A stretch of 64,000 nucleotides of DNA from Enterococcus phoeniculicola ATCC BAA-412 (GCF_000407505.1 NZ_ASWE01000003.1:620001-684000); one strand, 5' to 3'. Shown: positions 20,737-29,635, numbered from the stretch's first letter. The notes: generated by a model not told the origin, from the letters alone. Made by a program: numbers and translations.

Positions 20737-21579
20737 ATGGAGAAACAAAAAACTGAGAGTGTTTTATCACGATTTATTAAAGGAGTTATCATTGCATTAG
20801 GCTTTATTTTGCCAGGAGTATCTGGTGGGGTGCTTGCAGCAATTCTAGGAATCTATGAGCGGATGTTGAGCTTTATGGCTCATTTAACAAAGAACTTTAA
20901 ACAGAACTTTCTTTTCTTTTTACCAGTTGGAATTGGTGGAATTGTCGGGATTGGCGTTTTATCCAAGCCACTGGAATGGCTGTTAGCAAATTATCAAATT
21001 ATTGTGCTTTGGGGATTTGCCGGAGCGATTATTGGGACGCTTCCTGCTTTATTAAAGGAATCCACCAGCAAGCGAGAAAGACGGCCCATTGACGCTATTT
21101 GGTTTGTTGCGACATTGGTTATCGGCTTCTTCTTCTTGTACTTCATGGATGATTTTTTAGGAACGCTTCCAGCAAATTTCTTTGGTTTTGTAATCGCTGG
21201 CGGGTTAATTGCTTTGGGTGTATTGGTTCCAGGTCTTAGCCCATCCAATTTATTACTGGTTTTAGGACTGTATGATCCTATGCTGAAGGGCTTTAAATCA
21301 TTTGATATTGTCGGTGTATTTGTCCCAATCGCTATAGGTGGAATCGTTGTTATGTTATTATTCTCAAAACTTATGGAGTGGTTGTTAGCGAAGTTTCACT
21401 CTCAGGTGTACCACTTTATTATTGGGATTGTTTCTGCATCTACACTTTTAATCGTGATTCCTCCTGTTGCAGATTATTCAGGAGCAAACGGTGTAACGCT
21501 CATCATGAGTATTATCTTATTTGCGCTAGGTGCATGGCTAGGGCTGTGGATGAGTAAGTTAGAAGATAAATATAAATAA
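20737..21579 (+). CDS. DUF368 membrane protein, PopT-like undecaprenyl-phosphate transporter
   Basis: A 280-residue protein with about eight membrane helices and two similar halves. The repeated motif is seen as GFILPGVSGGVLA (first half) and LGVLVPGLSPSNLL (second half), which defines DUF368. DUF368 proteins of Staphylococcus and Vibrio were shown to return the lipid carrier undecaprenyl phosphate across the membrane for cell-wall synthesis. That role is carried over by family. The ATG at 20737 follows AAGGAG by six bases; an ATG at 20719 lies ahead of this site. Repeat R2 begins four bases after the stop. Confidence 0.85.
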   Translation: MEKQKTESVLSRFIKGVIIALGFILPGVSGGVLAAILGIYERMLSFMAHLTKNFKQNFLFFLPVGIGGIVGIGVLSKPLEWLLANYQIIVLWGFAGAIIGTLPALLKESTSKRERRPIDAIWFVATLVIGFFFLYFMDDFLGTLPANFFGFVIAGGLIALGVLVPGLSPSNLLLVLGLYDPMLKGFKSFDIVGVFVPIAIGGIVVMLLFSKLMEWLLAKFHSQVYHFIIGIVSASTLLIVIPPVADYSGANGVTLIMSIILFALGAWLGLWMSKLEDKYK

Positions 21580-21583
21580 AATG

Positions 21584-21884
21584 AGCGGTCAGGACAGAAG
21601 TGTTCGGCTTGTTAGCGAAGTTTTCAACTCAAGCACGTTTCACGCGTAGAAGTTGTTGAGAGGAAAACGAAGTGGAGACCTTCAATTCTCAATCTTTATT
21701 AAGATTTTACGAGAGAAGGTGGGACATAACTAATTAAGTTATTCCACACCTTTGTAAACTCTTAATAAACGGCGGGAACAGAAGCAACTCCTTCGAAAAT
21801 AAGCTGAAATTCCCAAAGATTTGAGGAACAATCTTCGTGAATTCCTTCTTATTTCTCGGAGCTGAACACTTCTGTCCCGACCTC
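21584..21884. repeat. Composite hairpin repeat R2
   Basis: A 301-base element with matching inverted ends (about 21 of 23 in the GGACAGAAGTGTTC region). It lacks the module B block of R1 but has module D (CAACTC...GTTGTTGAG), the tail module with ATAACT/AGTTAT and the core hairpin (21773-21884). The lead sequence TTTATTAAGATTTTAC appears on both sides of the tail hairpin in opposite orientation, so the tail region is one long palindrome. Confidence 0.85.
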
Positions 21885-22416
21885 TCTCTTTTTGTCATAA
21901 TTCTACACAAAATTAATCACTTCATATTTATTTCAGGTTCATTTTCAATACAAATAGCTTTGATGAGATTGGATGTAAAAGAATAGGCAGAAGTAGGGGG
22001 ACATGAGATAGTGGATTTTTTCAGTGTATAGAGTGAAAGAGGGGGTTATCCGTATCCGAAAATAATGTATTGAGTAATCTCCTGTGTTATTCCAGTTCTA
22101 ATACTCGGATTCATATCTGTGCAAAAAATAACCACTTAGCGATGTTTAATCAGTACACACTCCTTTCAAAAGAAGAATTGAGCGCATGGTGGAACTATTT
22201 TATCGACTAGCTTATATGAAAAACAGAAGAAAGAGGGCGAAACTGGATTAAGACTGTCTATTGTGAATCAGCGAGTACATCGAAATGAGTAATCCTATAC
22301 CTTTGAAGAGAGCCTAAACAAGGATGAGAAGGTGTTCATATTCTATTTTGTGAGCTATTTCTCTGGAAAATTCAATGAATAGAATAACGAAAAAATAAAA
22401 AAATGAAGCAAGACTA
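21885..22416. other. Intergenic stretch with no recognised feature
   Basis: I see no convincing gene, ribosome site or strong hairpin here. The base composition is like other spacers of the window. It separates repeat R2 from the T-box promoter. Confidence 0.5.
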
Positions 22417-22445
22417 TTGACAAATGAATCAATTCCCTATATTCT
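22417..22445 (+). promoter_or_regulatory. Promoter of the T-box leader
   Basis: A consensus TTGACA (22417-22422) and TATTCT (22440-22445) are 17 bases apart. Transcription should start near 22452. Confidence 0.75.
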
Positions 22446-22451
22446 TCATTG

Positions 22452-22667
22452 TAAGCTTTAAAACTTTTTAGCGCAGTAGGAAATAGATTCTATGTTCAGA
22501 AAGTCGATGGTTGCTGAGAATCGATCAGATCTATTTAACGAAGTACACTAAAATTTTATGAACAACTAAATAATATGTGAAAGAAAAACAAGAAATTGTT
22601 TTTAAATTAAGGTGGTACCGTGGAGAAATTCGCCCTTAGCTTATAAAAGCTAGGGCGAATTTTTTTC
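22452..22667 (+). ncRNA. T-box riboswitch leader, probably tyrosine-specific
   Basis: The T-box sequence AAGGTGGTACCGTGG (22609-22623) is followed by a terminator hairpin (AAATTCGCCCT pairing with AGGGCGAATTT, then seven T). Stem I is visible: TTTTTAG/CTAAAA below and AAATAGAT/ATCTATTT above a loop with AGTAGG on the 5' side. The 3' side reads GAAGTACACT, so the specifier is most likely TAC (22544-22546, Tyr), with the A that normally follows. Another register would give GTA (Val). Uncharged tRNA should stabilise the antiterminator and switch on the transporter downstream. Confidence 0.88.
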
Positions 22668-22777
22668 GTTAACCAAGAGAGGACGAGCAGCATGAACTGT
22701 GGGGGAATTATCCGATATCGTTCCAACAATCAACGAAGGAAGTTACGAAATATGAATTGATTGTGAGGAATTGAAAA

Positions 22778-24187
22778 ATGAAAAAAGTAAAACAGCCTAG
22801 CCTATTGGAAGCTAGTATTATGTTAATTATCGTGGTAGCAACGATTGCCATTGGAGTTATTGGATTTAAAATATCACCGAATATCTCTATCTTGCTTGCT
22901 ATAGGAATCGTGATGAGCTACATGGCAATTAGACGTATGCCCTTTGACATGATTCATGAGGGAATTATTGAAGGGATTAAACCGGGAATCATTCCAATCT
23001 TTATTTTTATCTTAGTTGGTTCATTAATTGCTGTCTGGATTCAAGCAGGAATCATCCCTACACTAATGGTTGTCGGATTTAAAATTATCAGTGTGAAATG
23101 GTTTGTCCCCTCTGTATTTGTTGTTTGTGCGATTGTCGGAAGTGCGGTTGGAAGTGCCTTTACTGTAATGTCTACAATTGGTATTGCGTTTTTTGGGATT
23201 GGAACAACGCTAGGGTTAAATCCCGCACTAGTCGTGGGAGCCATTGTATCTGGTGCGGTGTTTGGAGATAAAATGTCTCCATTGTCTGAATCAACCAATT
23301 TATCTGCGGCCATTGTTGAAGCTGATTTATTCAGACATATCAAGAATTTGATGTGGTCTACTATTCCAGCATTTGTTGTATCACTGGGCTTGTTTGCTTT
23401 ATTAGGAGTGAATAATCAGGTAGTTAGCTTATCGAAAATTGATGAAGTCATCCAAGTGCTTGAAGCTAATTTTTCTATCTCAATTTGGTCGTTTATCCCG
23501 ATTGCTTTAATGTTCATCTGTGCATGGAGAAAAATTCCTGCCATTTTGACAATCTTATTGAATATTGGGGTTGCCGTTGTGATGATTTTTATCCAGAATC
23601 CGGGAACGAAAATTACAAGCTTAGGTGCGGTGATTGAATCTGGATTTGTTTCTACTACGGGAAATCAAGAAATAGATTTACTTCTTTCACGTGGAGGAAT
23701 TGAAAGTATGATGCCAACGGTTTCCTTAATTATCTTAACCTTATCACTTGGCGGGTTATTAATGGAAACAGGCTTGGTCTCTACGGTGATGGAGGTTGTG
23801 GCAAAAAAATTAACTTCTCCAGCACGGTTAATTTCAACCACTTTATTCACTAGTATCGGTGTAAATATATTTATTGGCGAACAATTTTTATCCGTGATTC
23901 TTCCAGGAAATGCGTTTAAAGAGGTGTACAAAAAAGCCAATCTTGATCCAGTGGTATTAGGAAGAACGCTGGAAGATGGGGGAACAGTTATCAACTACCT
24001 AATTCCATGGGGAATTGCTGGAAGTTTTGTTGCCAGCACCTTTGGCATCCCTACGTTAACGTACCTGCCATTTGTATTCTTCAGCCTCTTATCTCCTGTA
24101 TTTTCACTAGTAAGTGCCTTTACTGGCATTGGGGTAAAGAAACTCGATCCAGACCCTATCCAACCTGAACCAAAAATAGAAATGTAA
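22778..24187 (+). CDS. NhaC-family transporter under T-box control, probable tyrosine transporter
   Basis: A 469-residue protein with about eleven membrane helices of the NhaC/ArsB-like antiporter family. GAVFGDKMSPLSESTNL, with its conserved Asp and Ser residues, is the family core motif, and TLEDGGTVINYLIPWG lies in the second half. Plain NhaC proteins exchange Na+ for H+. Copies behind tyrosine T-boxes in Firmicutes have been predicted to carry tyrosine, and the leader here points the same way. The ribosome site is GTGAGGAA, and a repeat with a terminator begins 15 bases after the stop. Confidence 0.85.
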   Translation: MKKVKQPSLLEASIMLIIVVATIAIGVIGFKISPNISILLAIGIVMSYMAIRRMPFDMIHEGIIEGIKPGIIPIFIFILVGSLIAVWIQAGIIPTLMVVGFKIISVKWFVPSVFVVCAIVGSAVGSAFTVMSTIGIAFFGIGTTLGLNPALVVGAIVSGAVFGDKMSPLSESTNLSAAIVEADLFRHIKNLMWSTIPAFVVSLGLFALLGVNNQVVSLSKIDEVIQVLEANFSISIWSFIPIALMFICAWRKIPAILTILLNIGVAVVMIFIQNPGTKITSLGAVIESGFVSTTGNQEIDLLLSRGGIESMMPTVSLIILTLSLGGLLMETGLVSTVMEVVAKKLTSPARLISTTLFTSIGVNIFIGEQFLSVILPGNAFKEVYKKANLDPVVLGRTLEDGGTVINYLIPWGIAGSFVASTFGIPTLTYLPFVFFSLLSPVFSLVSAFTGIGVKKLDPDPIQPEPKIEM

Positions 24188-24202
24188 AGTAGTTTATAGG
24201 AA

Positions 24203-24379
24203 GAGGACGGGACAGAAGTGTTCAGATCCAAGAAATAAGAAGGAATTCACGAAGATTGTTCCTCAAATCTTTGGGAATTTCAGCTTATTTTCGAAGGAGT
24301 TACTTCTGTTCCCGCCGTTTATTAAGATTTTACGAGAGTGAGATATAACTTAAATAGTTATGTCTCACTCTCTTTTTTT
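24203..24379. repeat. Composite hairpin repeat R3 with terminator tail
   Basis: This copy is in the opposite orientation to R1 and R2: the core hairpin comes first (24203-24314) and the tail module second. The tail has a stem of ten plus six pairs (GAGAGTGAGA, ATAACT, and complements at 24356-24372) with one mismatch and a run of seven T. As placed, it is an excellent intrinsic terminator for the NhaC-family gene. Modules B and D are absent. Confidence 0.85.
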
Positions 24380-24382
24380 ATT

Positions 24383-24426
24383 AAAACCCGAACGTTTTTC
24401 TTTTTTTGAAATAACGTTCGGGTTTT
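24383..24426. promoter_or_regulatory. PurR-type operator: two inverted PurBoxes
   Basis: Two perfectly complementary 14-base arms, AAAACCCGAACGTT (24383-24396) and AACGTTCGGGTTTT (24413-24426), are separated by 16 bases. Both match the PurBox (AWWWCCGAACWWT), and PurR of Firmicutes binds two such boxes in inverted orientation with a 16-17-base spacer. The downstream purine permease and deaminase genes fit. A third, single box-like CACGAACATT lies at 24543-24552. It could look like a terminator, but there is no T run beyond the stem. Confidence 0.75.
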
Positions 24427-24572
24427 ATCCGTTTTCATTTATTTGATAGAAAAATGAGAAAAAACTTATTTTCTCATTCTAAATATAACATTATGAAAGA
24501 AATGGATAAGAATTACTTGATTTCAATGGATAATCAGATAAACACGAACATTAAAACTTATTTTTACCTATA

Positions 24573-24601
24573 TTGTTTTCTTTTTGATTAAAGGTTATAA
24601 T
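24573..24601 (+). promoter_or_regulatory. Promoter of the purine permease operon
   Basis: TTGTTT (24573-24578) and TATAAT (24596-24601) have a 17-base spacer. It lies about 150 bases after the PurBox pair. Confidence 0.55.
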
Positions 24602-24712
24602 TCGAATTGTTAGAAATTAATTTTGATAATAGATAAAAAAGGAATGATTTTGTTCGGTTTTAAGAAAATGTTCCTTATTTTCTGTTCATTGCGTTTATTA
24701 GGAGGAGTTTAT

Positions 24713-26056
24713 TTGTTGGAAGAAGAACGAGCTATGGGGAAAACGGGTGTATTTGAAAAAATATTTCACTTAAAAGAATCAGGAACGACGATTCGTACAG
24801 AGTTTCTTGCGGGATTAACGACATTTATTTCTATGTCATATATTTTATTTGTCAATCCAGATATTTTAGGTGCTGCAGGGATGGACAAAGGTGCGGTATT
24901 CACTGCGACCGCTCTTTCTGCCATTATTGGTTGTCTTCTGATGGCCTTTCTGGCGAACTACCCAATTGCAATCGCACCGGGACTTGGTGATAATGCCTTC
25001 TTTACATATTCCGTGGTCATTGCTATGGGAGTACCTTGGGAAACAGCGATGGCAGGTGTAATGGTTGCATCGATTCTTTTTATCATTATTTCATTTATGA
25101 AAATACGTGAGATTGTTATTGACGCTATTCCACATGATTTAAAGCTTGCGATGTCAGCTGGGATTGGGATTTTTATTGCTTTTGTAGGATTACAAGGCGG
25201 AGGACTCATCGTAAAAGACGATTCTACATTGGTTACGATTGGCTCATTTGCTAGCGGAGAAACTTGGTTAACTATTTTTGGCTTTTTTGTGATTATTCTA
25301 CTAATTGCAAAAAAAGTACCAGGTGCTATTTTTATCGGATTGGTGGCAAGCACAATTCTTGGGTTGGTCACTCAAATTATTCCATTGCCAACACAAATCG
25401 TGTCTTCTGTTCCAAGTTTAAAGCCGACGTTTGGTATGGGCTTAAAACATTTGGGAGAAATCAATAATTTTCAAATGTGGGCAGTGGTGTTGCTTTTCTT
25501 ATTAGTTGCATTTTTCAATACAGCAGGAACCCTAATTGGCTTAGCAGAGCAGGCAGGTTTTATGAAAGATAATAAAATGCCTCGAGTGGGTCGAGCACTT
25601 GCCGCAGATTCAGGTTCAATGCTTGCAGGTTCAGTGATGGGGACAACACCAACAGCCGCTTATGTAGAATCTTCAGCAGGAATTGCGTTAGGCGGACGAA
25701 CAGGATTAACAGCGTTGGTTGTGGCAGGATTTTTCTTCTTAAGCATGTTTTTCTCACCACTACTTGCAGTGGTAACTTCACACGTAACCGCCCCTGTCTT
25801 GATTGTTGTGGGCATTTTAATGGCTGAGCCGTTAAAAGGGATTAATTGGCAAAAATTTGAAATTGCCGTTCCAGCCTTTTTAATCGTTGTCGGTATGCCG
25901 TTGACTTATAACATTTCTTATGGGATTGCATTTGGCTTTTTGACTTATCCACTCTTAATGGTCGCTTCAGGAAAAGCTAAAAAAGTTCATCCCGTGATGT
26001 ACGCACTATTCTTTGTATTTGTTCTACTACTTTATATCTTAAATACAGTAAATTAA
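24713..26056 (+). CDS. Purine permease, AzgA/PbuG-type (adenine, guanine, hypoxanthine)
   Basis: A transporter of about 447 residues in the nucleobase-cation symporter AzgA-like group, with twelve or more membrane helices. Family motifs seen are TFISMSYILFVNPDIL near the start, APGLGDNAFFTYSVV, and GTTPTAAYVESSAGIALGGRTG in the middle. PurBoxes upstream and adenine-deaminase genes downstream make adenine or another purine base the likely cargo. AGGAGG stands seven bases before TTG at 24713; TTG at 24716 and ATG at 24734 (440 residues) remain possible starts. The next gene follows after 18 bases. Confidence 0.88.
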   Translation: MLEEERAMGKTGVFEKIFHLKESGTTIRTEFLAGLTTFISMSYILFVNPDILGAAGMDKGAVFTATALSAIIGCLLMAFLANYPIAIAPGLGDNAFFTYSVVIAMGVPWETAMAGVMVASILFIIISFMKIREIVIDAIPHDLKLAMSAGIGIFIAFVGLQGGGLIVKDDSTLVTIGSFASGETWLTIFGFFVIILLIAKKVPGAIFIGLVASTILGLVTQIIPLPTQIVSSVPSLKPTFGMGLKHLGEINNFQMWAVVLLFLLVAFFNTAGTLIGLAEQAGFMKDNKMPRVGRALAADSGSMLAGSVMGTTPTAAYVESSAGIALGGRTGLTALVVAGFFFLSMFFSPLLAVVTSHVTAPVLIVVGILMAEPLKGINWQKFEIAVPAFLIVVGMPLTYNISYGIAFGFLTYPLLMVASGKAKKVHPVMYALFFVFVLLLYILNTVN

Positions 26057-26074
26057 CGAAAAGGAGCACATAAA

Positions 26075-27856
26075 ATGAAAATGACAGCAGAGTTATTAAA
26101 AGAGTATATTAAAGCCGGAGGTGCAAAAATTCCTTCTGATACAATTATCAAAAATGGACAGCTGGTAAATGTGATGACAAATGAAGTTTATCCAGCAGAT
26201 GTTGCTATTTATAAAGGGAAAATTGTAACGGTTGGCAATGTAGAAGGTTATGGCGGAGAAGAAACAACCATTGTTGATGCCCAAGGGAAATATCTAGTTC
26301 CTGGTTTAATTGACGGACATATCCATGTTGAATGCAGCAAAATGAGTATGACAAGTTTTTCAAAAGCAGTGACACCTTACGGAACAACCAGTGTCATCTC
26401 AGGATTAGATGAGTATATCTCAGTCGTTGGTATGGATGGATTAAAAGAAGTCTTTAAAGAAATCGAAAATCTGCCATTAAGAGTGTATTGGGGCGCACCG
26501 TATAAAACTCCTTATACGATTCCTCAATCAACTATTGCATACAACATTACACCAGAAGTTCAAAAAGAAGTACAATCTTGGCCAGAGTGTTTTGGTGTGT
26601 GGGAAACAGTTCGTGAAGCTGTTCAAACACTTGATGAAGATACAATGGAGACATTAGCTATTGCTCACAATAACCATTTACCAATTTTTGGCTGTGCTCC
26701 TATGGCTCGTGGAAAACACTTGAATGAGTATTTATCAGCAGGTATCCGCTTGGATCACGAGAGCTATGACCATGAAGAAATTGTTGAAAAAGCACGTAAT
26801 GGGATGCATATTTTGATTCGTGAATCTTCTGTTACGCATTTCTTAAAAGAAAATATCCGTGCGGTTACCGAAGTAAATTCGGCAATTGCACGCCGCACAA
26901 GTTTTTGTACGGACGATGTTCATGCGACAGATATTTTAACACATGGTCATGTGGACAACGTGGTTCGTTTGGCAATTGAAGCTGGTGTTGCGCCAATGAC
27001 AGCTATCCAAATGGCAACAATCAATAGTGCAGAAGCCTACCGTATTGATGACCAAGTTGGGTCAATTGCACCTGGTAGATTTGCAGACATTTTATTTGTT
27101 GATTCATTAGAAGAATTCAACATTGATACAGTTATTAGTAAAGGCGAAGTAGTAGCCAAGAATAACAAAATGGTCGTGGACTTACCAGCCGTTGAACGCA
27201 CACCTCTTCTTGCTTCAAAACTAAAATGCGAGATGACTACTCCTGAAACTTTTGAATATAAAGTTGGAATTCAAAACGGAACAGCAAAAATTCGTGCGAT
27301 TGAAAGTCACGGGGCCTTTGTCCGTAAAGAAAAATTTGTAACGCTTGATGTGAAGGATGGAAAAGTTGTTTTAGATGTTGAAAAAGATGTGGCAATGGTT
27401 TCTGTATTAGAACGTTTTGGAAAAAATGGCAACAAGGCGCTTGGGTTTGTTGCTGGCTGGGGAATGAAACGCGGAGCGATGGCGTCTTCTTCTGCACCAG
27501 ATGATAATAATCTGATTGTAATGGGTACAAACTCAGAAGATATGTCACTAGCCATCAACACATTAATTGAATGTGGCGGCGGACAAGTGATTGTGGCGGA
27601 CGGTAAAGTGACAAGCTTATTGAAATTACCAATTGGCGGGATTGTAACAGACGAAGATCCTGAAGTGTTGGTTGCAGCCGAAGCTCAGATGCATAAAGAA
27701 ATTGCTGTGTTAGGTAGCAGTGTTCCTGATCCAATGTTTTATATGAGCTTCCTGCCAATCACCGCAATTCCAGATTTAGCGATTACAGATGTTGGAAATG
27801 TAGACTGTGTTACTTTAGAAATTTTTGATCCAATTACTGAATTAATTGAAGACTAA
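26075..27856 (+). CDS. Divergent adenine-deaminase paralogue with altered metal site
   Basis: A 593-residue amidohydrolase with the full AdeC layout: the beta-sandwich start, the barrel, and the C-terminal adenine-deaminase domain (GGGQVIVADGKV region). Compared with canonical AdeC, it keeps HIH (His82, His84), LDHES and CTDD. The DPHEI motif has become GLDEY, and the Gly-His-x-Pro motif has become GCAP (Cys207), so two histidines expected at the metal centre or active site are missing. It may have a different substrate or metal, or have lost activity. AAGGAGC precedes the ATG. It sits between a purine permease and a canonical deaminase, so a purine-like substrate is still likely. Confidence 0.8.
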   Translation: MKMTAELLKEYIKAGGAKIPSDTIIKNGQLVNVMTNEVYPADVAIYKGKIVTVGNVEGYGGEETTIVDAQGKYLVPGLIDGHIHVECSKMSMTSFSKAVTPYGTTSVISGLDEYISVVGMDGLKEVFKEIENLPLRVYWGAPYKTPYTIPQSTIAYNITPEVQKEVQSWPECFGVWETVREAVQTLDEDTMETLAIAHNNHLPIFGCAPMARGKHLNEYLSAGIRLDHESYDHEEIVEKARNGMHILIRESSVTHFLKENIRAVTEVNSAIARRTSFCTDDVHATDILTHGHVDNVVRLAIEAGVAPMTAIQMATINSAEAYRIDDQVGSIAPGRFADILFVDSLEEFNIDTVISKGEVVAKNNKMVVDLPAVERTPLLASKLKCEMTTPETFEYKVGIQNGTAKIRAIESHGAFVRKEKFVTLDVKDGKVVLDVEKDVAMVSVLERFGKNGNKALGFVAGWGMKRGAMASSSAPDDNNLIVMGTNSEDMSLAINTLIECGGGQVIVADGKVTSLLKLPIGGIVTDEDPEVLVAAEAQMHKEIAVLGSSVPDPMFYMSFLPITAIPDLAITDVGNVDCVTLEIFDPITELIED

Positions 27857-27883
27857 ATTTATAGAGGAGCTGTGACAAAGAAA

Positions 27884-29623
27884 ATGAATAAACAAGACTT
27901 AACGAAGCTTATTGATGTAGCTGCTGGAAGAAAACCTGCAGACCTTGTGCTGAAAAACGGCGTCATTATTGATGTGTATCAAGGAACGACTATGCAGGGC
28001 GATGTGGCCATTGTAGATGGAAAAATTGCTGGTATCGGTGATGAATATGAAGGAAAAGAAATTCGTGATTTAAAAGGCAAATATATTGCTCCTGGATTCA
28101 TTGATCCACATATTCATGTGGAGTCGTCATATGTCACACCTGAAGAATTTGGTCGTCTCCTAGTTCCTCATGGGACAACGACTGTAATGGCTGATCCGCA
28201 TGAAATCGTAAATGTTGCGGGATTAAAAGGATTGGATTATATGATTGAAGCAGCCAAGCATACTGCATTGGATATTCAATATATGCTCCCTTCTTGTGTA
28301 CCTGCAACGAATATGGAAAACGCAGGAGCTATTTTAACTGCAGCAGATATGGAAGCTCCTTTAAAAGAGGGAAAAGCAGAGGGTCTTGCTGAATTCATGG
28401 ATTTCCCCGGGGTGATTCATGCACAAGAATCAGTAATTGATAAGCTGTTAGTAGCAAAAAACTTGAATAAACGAATTGATGGTCACAGCCCGATGGTTTA
28501 TGGGAAAGAATTGAATGCCTATGTTGCAGCTGGCGTGGAAAATGACCATGAATGTTCAACTGTGGAAGAATTACAGGATCGCCTCTCTCGCGGGATGTAT
28601 GTCTTTTTACGAGAAGGCTCTGTGACTCAAAATTTACGTGCACTTTTAAAAGGAGTGACAACGCAAAACGCACGACGTTGTGTGTTATGTGGCGATGATG
28701 TTCAAGCAAAAACCATTTTAGAAAAAGGGCACTTGGATAATAGTGTGCGAATTTGTATTGAAGAAGGCGTTGATCCGATTCAAGCTATCCAGATGGGGAC
28801 AATCTTTACCGCAGAATGTTGTCAGCTATTTGACCGTGGCGCAGTTGCCCCAGGATTAAAAGCGGATTTAATCATCTTCTCTGATTTATCAAATTTTGTC
28901 GTAGAGGATACCTACATCGATGGAAATCTCGTTGCAGAAAATGGAAAGTATACGGTACCGTTTACGAGAGCTGCAATGGATTCAGTTCAATCAAGTGTGC
29001 ACATTGGTGATTTTTCTGTAGACAAGTTAGTTTTACCACTTACATCTGATAAAGCACGCGCTATTGGGGTTATTCAAACAGAAGCCTTAACAAATGAAGC
29101 CATTGTCGATGTCACAAGAGATGAAAAAGGAAACTATCTCTATGATGAAACACAACCAGTTGCAAAAGTGGCGGTCGTGGAACGTCATCACAATACGGGA
29201 AATGTCTTTGTAGGACTGTTAAAAGATTATGGCATCAAAAAAGGAGCAATTGGTATTTCTATTGCCCATGATTCTCACAATCTCATTGTTACAGGAACAA
29301 ACGATGCTGATATGGCATTTGCCATTGAACAGCTTAAAGAGCAAGATGGTGGGGTAGTTCTAGTAGCAGATGGAAAAGTGTTGGGCAGTATGGCGCTACC
29401 TGTTGGCGGACTGATGAGCGATTTAACAGGAGAAGAAGTGGTGGCACAACAAGAAGCAGTCAATGACATTGCCCATAATGTATTAGGCATCGCCCTTGAT
29501 GTTGATCCAATCATGACGCTTGGCTTTATGTCTTTAGCGGTTATTCCTAATTTGAAAATAACAGATTTAGGCTTAGTCGATGTAACAAAATTTGAATTTG
29601 TCCCTGTATCAGTGGAAGGGTAA
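27884..29623 (+). CDS. adeC: Adenine deaminase
   Basis: A 579-residue amidohydrolase that converts adenine to hypoxanthine and ammonia in the cytosol, for purine salvage. All family motifs are present: HIHVESS, ADPHEIVNV, LAEFMDFPGV, IDGHSPM, NDHECS and CGDDVQA. The length matches B. subtilis AdeC. The ATG at 27884 (MNKQDL) fits homologues. A GTG at 27872 is nearer the GAGGAG site but only two bases from it. It is 27 bases after its divergent paralogue and ends the operon before a hairpin terminator. Confidence 0.92.
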   Translation: MNKQDLTKLIDVAAGRKPADLVLKNGVIIDVYQGTTMQGDVAIVDGKIAGIGDEYEGKEIRDLKGKYIAPGFIDPHIHVESSYVTPEEFGRLLVPHGTTTVMADPHEIVNVAGLKGLDYMIEAAKHTALDIQYMLPSCVPATNMENAGAILTAADMEAPLKEGKAEGLAEFMDFPGVIHAQESVIDKLLVAKNLNKRIDGHSPMVYGKELNAYVAAGVENDHECSTVEELQDRLSRGMYVFLREGSVTQNLRALLKGVTTQNARRCVLCGDDVQAKTILEKGHLDNSVRICIEEGVDPIQAIQMGTIFTAECCQLFDRGAVAPGLKADLIIFSDLSNFVVEDTYIDGNLVAENGKYTVPFTRAAMDSVQSSVHIGDFSVDKLVLPLTSDKARAIGVIQTEALTNEAIVDVTRDEKGNYLYDETQPVAKVAVVERHHNTGNVFVGLLKDYGIKKGAIGISIAHDSHNLIVTGTNDADMAFAIEQLKEQDGGVVLVADGKVLGSMALPVGGLMSDLTGEEVVAQQEAVNDIAHNVLGIALDVDPIMTLGFMSLAVIPNLKITDLGLVDVTKFEFVPVSVEG

Positions 29624-29635
29624 AAGAATACCAAT

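Noticed and set aside
22692-22760. A 22-codon frame between the T-box terminator and the NhaC-family gene, with AGAGGA upstream.
   Set aside because: It has only one Tyr codon and many Arg and Asn, so it is not a plausible tyrosine leader peptide. The T-box already explains regulation.
24383-24426. Reading the 14-bp palindrome as the terminator of the NhaC-family gene.
   Set aside because: R3 already supplies a terminator with seven T just before it, no T run follows this stem, and both arms match PurBoxes with the right spacing.
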